A stretch of 64,000 bases of DNA. Source: Diatrype stigma. Taxonomy: Eukaryota; Ascomycota; Sordariomycetes; Xylariales; Diatrypaceae. The notes below the pieces were generated by a model, which saw only the letters and a list, made by a program, of their open reading frames with translations, searched no databases and was not told where the DNA came from. Positions 57,466 to 64,000 of this stretch are shown here, in pieces; position 1 is the first letter of the stretch; the number at the start of each line of letters is the position of its first letter. The translations under genes were made by a program, and so were the position numbers. The stretch covers positions 186,001 to 250,000 of the forward strand of contig JAKJXP020000017.1 in NCBI GenBank assembly GCA_022225965.2. Direction: 5' to 3'.

Positions 57466-58671
57466 TCATACAATATCCTCCCACAAGGTCGACTTGCAAA
57501 CCACTTCGCCAGTGTCACAATCCTTCACCGAGATCGCCTGAACGAACTGCGGTAAACGGTCCCACCGCTTCCGTACCCAGGGGTGATCACGAGTGAGAGG
57601 CTGTTCTCGGGGATAACCATCGCTATCACCACCATCACCATCATCCTCACTATGGCTGTTGTCGCTGTCGTCGTATCGATCAACGAACAACGCCGATGCC
57701 TCGTCCCCGCCATCCTTTTCCTCACGAGCATCCACATCACTACCACCGCTAGCACTCCCTATCACCCCTGACTCCAATTCACCCTCACCCTCATCCTCAT
57801 CCAGCGAAGCCCGCGGCCACAATACGCTCCGACGCGCGTGCGCGATCCGCAAGAGCTTGAGGATCCGGGCCTCCGTCGGGGCCAGGACATCGATCGCGAA
57901 GGACTCCGGGGTCCGGAACGGCCGGACGACGTGGTACGGGTACGGGCTGATACTACCGCCGTTGCCATCATCGCAATGCCCCCAGTTCCGCGGCCAGCTC
58001 CGCGGCGCCACGAGCACCCGGGTCGTGACGACGAGCACGCGCCGCAGCCGGGGGAACGCAGAACGCCCAGCGCTAGTACCACTGCTGCTGCTCTGCACCA
58101 AGTCCGCGAGAAACCCGCCGTGCCGCGGCTCCCGCCCGAGGAGGTGCTCCTCGGAGACGGCGACGGTCTCGGCGGCGGCGGCGAAGAGCGCCGCCGAAGA
58201 AGAGGCGCCATGGCGCTGGTCGGCGTGGTACGGGTAGCACTCGTCGATGAGCAGGATGTCGCGGGCGCCGTCGAACCAGACGCTACTGGTGGTGGTGGTG
58301 CGTCCGTTCGGCGCGCGACGAGCGACGACGAGGTTGCTCCGGAGCGCGGCGGCGCGCGCGGCCCGGCACGTACGCGCTATAGCTAGAGGCGGCTGCGGCG
58401 GTAGAAGAAGACCCTCCGTCGTCATTGTTGTCGATGAGGTGTCGGGCTCGCTGTCGGAGAGGACGTGCAGAAGTCGCCCGCGCGGTAGGGCGAGCGCCCA
58501 TATGAGGTCTTGTAGTTCTGGGGGCAGGTTGGGGAAGAGGTGGAATGTCTGGCTCTGGTTCTGGTGCCATTGTGCCCCTGTCGTCTTCGCAGTGTTGGTG
58601 GGGCTGCTGTCATTGTTGGAGGCTGTGGAGGAAGCCTCGCTCCCGTTCTTTTCTTGCTGGTGGTTTCCCAT
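57466..58671 (-). CDS. 2EXR domain-containing protein
   Basis: An intronless 401-aa frame. Residues about 43-58 (FHLFPNLPPELQDLIW) are the signature of the 2EXR family, common in Pezizomycotina and of unknown function. PLAIARTCRAARAAALRS, VWFDGARDILLIDECYPY and FPRLRRVLVVTTRVLV follow in the order expected for that family. The C-terminal third is acidic and disordered (EDEGEGELESG; DDSDNSHSEDDGDGGDSDGY), partly from CAC/CAT-type microsatellites on the plus strand. The last 40 residues return to ordered sequence (PWVRKRWDRLPQFVQAISVKD). The leader before residue 40 is polar and Ser/Thr/Asn-rich. No localisation signal is evident. Confidence 0.85.
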   Translation of the reverse strand: MGNHQQEKNGSEASSTASNNDSSPTNTAKTTGAQWHQNQSQTFHLFPNLPPELQDLIWALALPRGRLLHVLSDSEPDTSSTTMTTEGLLLPPQPPLAIARTCRAARAAALRSNLVVARRAPNGRTTTTSSVWFDGARDILLIDECYPYHADQRHGASSSAALFAAAAETVAVSEEHLLGREPRHGGFLADLVQSSSSGTSAGRSAFPRLRRVLVVTTRVLVAPRSWPRNWGHCDDGNGGSISPYPYHVVRPFRTPESFAIDVLAPTEARILKLLRIAHARRSVLWPRASLDEDEGEGELESGVIGSASGGSDVDAREEKDGGDEASALFVDRYDDSDNSHSEDDGDGGDSDGYPREQPLTRDHPWVRKRWDRLPQFVQAISVKDCDTGEVVCKSTLWEDIV

Positions 58672-61600
58672 GGCGGGTTCTTGTTAATTCGGTGTGTTCA
58701 GTAACGAGGCTTGGTAACAATTCTGGTCTTCCGAAGAGGAAGGGAGGCGGAATTGGGCTGGGTTGCAAAACGATTACTTACTCGCCTGGGAGATCTGTTT
58801 TATAGTGGCAATAGTCGTAGGCGAGGAGGAGCGACGATACCAGTCAATGGGTAACTAGGTTTGCTCACGTCCACGAGGTCTAAGTTGAGGTGAGTAGCCC
58901 GGTCACGTTTCAGCATTCACCATCCATTGCCATGATGCGTGATGAGTATTCCGCCTTCAGACGGAACACTTCGGACGGAATATCCATCGGCGGTGTTGCG
59001 CTGCTGCCTGCTACCGAAGTTGAGCTGCGGTCATCAGTTGAGCTTTGGTCGTCCATTTGAAAATATCAATATCGCCAGTATGGCAAGGTTAACCAGTCTG
59101 TATAGTTGTAACATCCGCAGGGGGCAAGGCTGGTTACAGCGTTGGCTCGAGGCCGCTGGGAGAGGTGAAGAGCACGTTCGCACATTCTAGGGAATTTCAG
59201 CCACTTGGAGAAGCTTCCCAGCTATGAATGTAATTCGATCTTTTCTAGTCCTCCACGAGACTCTTGTATTGGATATTCGTAAAGCTATTTGTCTATTTGA
59301 ATGCGAAAGACTCGCAGTGAAGATGGGTCGCATGAAGAACTCATAGGTACTGGTATTGGGCTGCTCGCTCGGTGGGTGGAGACAAGTCACTCCTTGAGTC
59401 ACCCTGTCCCTAAAAGGGGCATGTGAATTCTTCGCGCTCATGTGCCAGTCAGTTTGCTAACGAGGGACTGTCTATTCACTCATTCTTCAAGCTACTACAT
59501 TCCTACTAGTGGCGTAACACGAACGATGGGGACTTTTTCAGAGTCGAGGAATTTGCCATGACGCCAAAAGCCCACCAACGACGCATACTCGCCGTTGACT
59601 TCTAGTCTTTTCAGCAACCACGAAAAAATCTCTCGAGGCAGGCTTTGCGCTTCGTAAGCGCATCGCCATTCGACACATCGAATTTCTCACTGCCAACCAA
59701 TCGGTGAGAAAGGCGGGATATGTTCGTCTGATCCCTCTCATAATTAGTGAGCCTTCACCGTCTCTGTGACGATGGGTGGCACTCAAGAACCGACCAATCT
59801 TACGATATCATTCCATAGACGAGCATCGCATCCCAACCCTTAGGAGCTGAAGGACGTAATTTATGGAGCCGGTGAAACCATGATCCCGCGACCATATGTC
59901 CTTTCCAGACAAGTCGGGCAACCGCCCTTCGCGACTGCTGCGCTGTCCTTCGGTAGATCTTGATGTCGTCCACCCATCTTGGCATACACAAGCCGAGTAA
60001 TACCACCTCATCAGCTTCTTCATGAGCCGCGTATGAATATGATTTGGCCTAGTCCTGTTCCACTCGAGGAAGGCTAGATGCGGTTTTCAGCTACCGCGGA
60101 AGCTTTTGAAGTATCATCACGTGGGCCTGGAAACGGGGTGATATCCCCCGCAAGGTATGAGCTCTTGTTCTCACCTATAGTACGACGGAAATGATACCCG
60201 GGTGTTCTTGACTCCTAGGAGATATAATTTGCGTCAAGGAGTTTGCATACCCAATGCCCAAGCAATCTTCTGTCGACTGCCACGAGTATAGAAGCTCCGC
60301 CGAGCTAATCCAACACAAATCGCTAAGTATGTTGTCAGTTAAGGGGTTCCTAAGTCTGCCTTCTCTTGGGTGACACCGCCCACTATAGCGTGTCATGCTA
60401 GTTATCAGCTGCTAGTTCTGAGGTGTACGTTAATGCAGCGGCCTCTGCAGGTAGCCATATCGGGCTGTCTGTTCATCGAGATGGCTTCAACCTTCCTGAT
60501 ATTTGAGATGCAATGAGCATGTTATTGCCAATGAGGGCTGCATACTTCGATTAGATCGGACTAGGCTGGCTGGGAGCCAAGTCACTAGAGAGCCCTGAAG
60601 TCTATCATTTCCGGTTTTGCACGTGTATTGGAGGAGGTGAATCCAATGTCGTGCCACGGCACTGCTGTGCAAGGCTTGACGCGGGTCGGCGCCTTAGAAC
60701 TGGGGCGATCTCGGCTCTCTCGGGGTATTGATTGGCGTACTTCGTAGCTCAATTCAACCGAAATGCTGGTGATGATGAGCTTTTCAGCCCGAGAGATGTT
60801 GGATTGATAGGCGTTGAGGCCCTTACCTAGCTAGACATGGCTGGCTGTTTGTAGCTCTTGGTTCCCAAACTGACGACTTGGTGCCATTCTGGCTATCGCC
60901 CAAGTTGGTAGGTTCAAATGAAGTGTATTTACCTGAATGAGTTCTTAGCCGAGGTCCGGGTACCCCTTCCGCTACAGTATCAAGCTGGCACTCACCTTTC
61001 ATGTGACAAGAAACTCGTTCAATTCTTGGGATAGACAACGGGGCATAGTGCCCCCCCCCCCCCCCCTCCCCCAAATGATACAGCCAGCCTCATTAACACA
61101 ATATGAGCATAGATTAAATAGTATCAGCTATCCAATTAAAAGTCGCCTAGAGCCGGTTCAGAAAATGTCGCAAGCCAATGTGTATACGAGCGTGGCTGTT
61201 GAGGCTCTGTGTGCAATCAGGGTAAGACACGGATATGGGAGATTTCAGATAGTTAGTAGGGACATAATAGGGGGCTCAGGGCTGGTCTGATGCGGCTCTG
61301 CTGTTCTAATAATACCTACCGCAGGAATTGGGAATGTGCATATCCAATCCCAGCTGGGATCTCCCCAGGCAAGCCAGGTAAGTTGAGGTAACACTCGGGG
61401 TAGGGGGGGTAGGGGGGGTAGGGGGTGCTAAAATATGCCGGTATGCAACCTTGGCCCCTTGCGTGAGACCCCGCATGCCGGATATGCCTCGTGAATGTTG
61501 GAGTTGAGCCTCATGTTACGCCTTTCGGGTGTTATTGACAGTTTCCTGACTGCTATTACACGGCACCTGAACAATGAGCTTTATGGAAGGTTGAGCCTCA

Positions 61601-62161
61601 TGTTTTATACTCGGGTCTATATCCATGCACTATGAGTGAAAGTATAAGGTACCTAGGTCAACAGGTATACCTGTAATCAATTACCTAGATGGGTATGTAT
61701 AGGTAAATATGGGTACATGATAGTCATGACAGGGGTCAGACGAACCCCTCGGCCCCCTAAACTTCCCCTTAATTGCCCGTAGCTAGTTAGTCAGAGGTGT
61801 GTTACAGGGGTCTCAGGTAGCTATGTGCATATGCAGTAGGTCCATGTGTAAGTACACACCTACATTCCAATTACATCCCTATTTGCACAGGCGAACACCG
61901 GGTTGGGGCTGCTATATTTGCTGTTACCTACCGTTCTTCTGTCATACAAGTGTCGTACATACCGAGCAGGTGAGAAATATCTCGTTGAATTACTACGTGC
62001 ATACTTGGTGGTAGTATGAAATGACACTGTGGGGCTACGTGCCAGCACAAACAGAGATTGTATGATCAGAGATTGTTGATGAATAACGACCTAGCTATGA
62101 ATAACCACTTGGGTATGAATCACATCGGCTACAAGCCAGGAGCCTCATGCCCCTATCCGCA
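58672..62161. other. 3.5-kb gene-poor region
   Basis: No gene supported. It contains C-rich tracts at 61051-61072 (16 C, one T, five C), a G-rich repeat at 61397-61425 and an ACCTAGGT at 61651-61658. Frames are short and unlike protein. Confidence 0.5.
61397..61425. repeat. TAGGGGGG repeat, potential G-quadruplex
   Basis: Four runs of four to seven G separated by TA, about 840-920 bp upstream of the F-box start candidates. Confidence 0.85.
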
Positions 62162-62169
62162 TATAAATA
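62162..62169 (+). promoter_or_regulatory. TATA box candidate for the F-box gene
   Basis: TATAAATA, 73 bp before an ATG at 62235 and 154 bp before the ATG at 62316. The second spacing is the more usual. Confidence 0.4.
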
Positions 62170-62315
62170 TATAGGTAAGGCTCCCTCGATTGTGACATTT
62201 GAGAGGGGCATATAAGCTAGTAAGTAGCCTTTGCATGAGGTACTTGTCTTTGGAAGTCGTCCACCCCCCTGCCGAGCCCCCCGTCGAACCCCCAGTTGAG
62301 GCCTCAGAAGTTAAC

Positions 62316-64000
62316 ATGGAGTATACATCACCCTCAAGAGAGTATCTGGATACTCCACACCATGCCATTCCTCTACGAACCCTCAGGAACTCTATGTCAG
62401 TTCTGCATAGCGGGGGTTCCCGTATCTACCCGAGCAAGTCAGGCTTAGAGCGGATCCCATATGAGATTATGGGGTTCATAATACGAAACCTCGAAATAGA
62501 GGATATATTTGATTTATCCCTTGTCAGCAAGCACTTCCAATATCTAGTGCGGGAGGACCGATTCTGCCGGGTCATCCTGACCGTAAGTCCAGATATGAAC
62601 TTCGCTATTTGCATACTTCAGATCACACATTGACGGGAATTCCAGGAGAAAGCCCCCTACGCATTGGAGACGCGAGAGGCCGAGACGACCGGCTACGCCC
62701 GCGCGCTACGGAGGCTGATCAAGCGCCGATGTGCTCTTTCCCAAGCCGACCCATTCGTTATAGGCAATGTTGGCAGTGCCAATTCTTACTTCTATCATGG
62801 TGGCGTCCTCTGTTACATCGTGGAGGCACGACCGAACCGTTGGCTACGAATCCTGGACCTCCGGAACTCGGCCGATACCGAGCTGGTCGTGGACATACCC
62901 AAGTTGGTGAGCGAAGCGATTCTAGGAACTAGGAGAAGCACGAAGTTCAAGTTCAGAATCCTGCACCACGCCGAAGGTATCACCAGCTGCTTGTTCGCGT
63001 TTGCTCTGCCGGAAATAGAAAACTGGCTGCTGGTCTTCAAGGCGGGAGAGCAACTCCTTTTCGAACCACTCCAACTATGCGCAACGCAAAAGATATTCGT
63101 ACGGAACAATTCCGAGTTTCTGTATTTCGGTACTTATTCGGATCCCGACGATCAAGGCGGTCGACGCTGGGCTCTACGTGGTTTCGAGATTAAGGAGCAG
63201 CGTTGGCTTGACAAGAAGGTTCGTTTGTCGAATGTAGAAAGCCATGAGATCGGTTCGACTGTCTGCTTCGAAGTCATAGGTGACTACTTCTACGCGCTCT
63301 CAATTCCACCCGATCGAGAGGCTGAAGAGCCAGAGCCACGTTGGGTGTCTTACTACCAGTGCTCTAGATTCCGCCTGGATGAAAAGGACCCCGAAGAATT
63401 ACAGGAAATGAAGAAGAAGCATAGCTGGAGGAGACACCACCTCGAAGGCCCCATCGATGACCGGTGGGGGTTCCTCAAGTTGGAAACGGACGAAGTCTCT
63501 GGGAAGATCTTCATTGTCGAATCGAGAAAGGAATGGCTCTCTGGGAAAAACGGAAGGCAAAACACGTATTACACGACAGAGGTCATCTTCGAAGATGGTG
63601 ACGACAGTGATGACGAGGATTTACTCTCTGAGTACAGTGACGATACATTGGATGATGGTCAGAGCGAATACCCGTATCAAGAAGAGCCCCCAGATATACG
63701 GACGCGTTCGCATTCTGACGTACATCCTGGGGTGGATCCCTCTACAAATCCGTTCTATACGCGGCATCGGGCGCATTTACAATCTTATCAACGTTCCTCT
63801 AATACGTTCTTCGACCTTATTGACAGCAGTTCCACGGGTGAGCCTGACACCCAATGTCTTCGCCTGCTCGCTGGGTCTCGAAGGATGAAATCCCCTTTTC
63901 ATTCTACAGATATCCCGCCTAAACCGGAGGACCAGTTAAGTCTGGAGGAGCAGATCAGGATGTTCTACCATCCGAATACAAGATTTATGTGGCCGCCGGA
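62316..64000 (+). CDS. F-box protein (3' end outside window)
   Basis: Exon 1 is 62316-62582 and exon 2 runs from 62646 past the window edge, open for 451 codons; the intron (GTAAGT..TCCAG, 63 nt) is phase 0. The F-box-like motif LERIPYEIMGFIIRNLEIED and then LSLVSKHFQYLVRED (about 44-80) is followed by a long region without a family I can name. That region includes ETREAETTGYARALRRLIKR, VGSANSYFYHGGVLCYIVEA and FLYFGTYSDPDD. A strongly acidic segment (EDGDDSDDEDLLSEYSDDTL) lies near residue 420. Such proteins usually bring substrates to an SCF ubiquitin ligase; the substrate domain is unknown here. An in-frame ATG at 62235 would add 27 residues. Codon use is less GC-biased than the dehydrogenase upstream. 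The gene is incomplete in this window. Confidence 0.85.

Overview
The window looks like nuclear chromosomal DNA of a filamentous ascomycete (Pezizomycotina, most likely a Sordariomycete; that rank is an inference from protein flavour only). Genes are monocistronic and lie on both strands. They carry 50-220 nt introns with GT..AG ends and CTAAC/CTGAC-like branch sites. Conserved exons are GC-rich, and long AT-richer intergenic stretches are full of short microsatellites. Several families are typical of Pezizomycotina (2EXR protein, bZIP with a DUF3425-like region, CYP58-like P450, F-box protein). I see no bacterial operons, CRISPR, rRNA or convincing tRNA.

Layout. 1-7.2 kb: a membrane-anchored arylsulfotransferase-like protein (+) convergent with a P-loop sulfotransferase-like protein (-). 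7.2-13.6 kb: no gene found; one short inverted-repeat pair. 13.6-14.6 kb: an AT-rich hypothetical gene with a TATA box. 15.4-17.0 kb: indoleamine 2,3-dioxygenase (-). 19.1-21.3 kb: ESCRT-I subunit Vps23/Tsg101 (+). 22.4-25.5 kb: a large disordered protein (-) with an in-frame TAG in its first exon. 27.2-28.7 kb: bZIP factor (+). 30.6-32.6 kb: MFS transporter (-) with a 13-nt microexon. 34.0-36.1 kb: Atg7 (-). 37.8-39.4 kb: dCMP deaminase (+). 40 kb: a 63-residue membrane microprotein (-). 44.4-46.4 kb: cytochrome P450 (+). 48.6-49.5 kb: Myb-like acidic protein (+). 49.9-51.2 kb: membrane J-domain protein (-). 51.9-52.9 kb: secreted M43-type metalloprotease (-). 55.6-56.6 kb: D-2-hydroxyacid dehydrogenase (+). 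57.5-58.7 kb: 2EXR protein (-). 62.2 kb to the right edge: F-box protein (+), truncated by the window.

How the genes relate. Most are independent housekeeping or accessory functions: autophagy (Atg7), endosomal sorting (Vps23), tryptophan catabolism toward NAD (IDO) and dTMP supply (dCMP deaminase). The P450, MFS transporter and bZIP factor are too scattered, and lack a backbone synthase, to be called a biosynthetic cluster. Multi-exon models were built by hand from splice signals, reading phase and remembered family motifs, so exon ends are predictions.

I did not find a clearly new biological system. The points most worth checking are the 75-nt C homopolymer, the premature TAG in the 25 kb gene, the 13-nt microexon, the overlapping upstream ORF at the bZIP start, the inverted-repeat element near 8.6-9.1 kb, and the intergenic enrichment of the palindrome ACCTAGGT.
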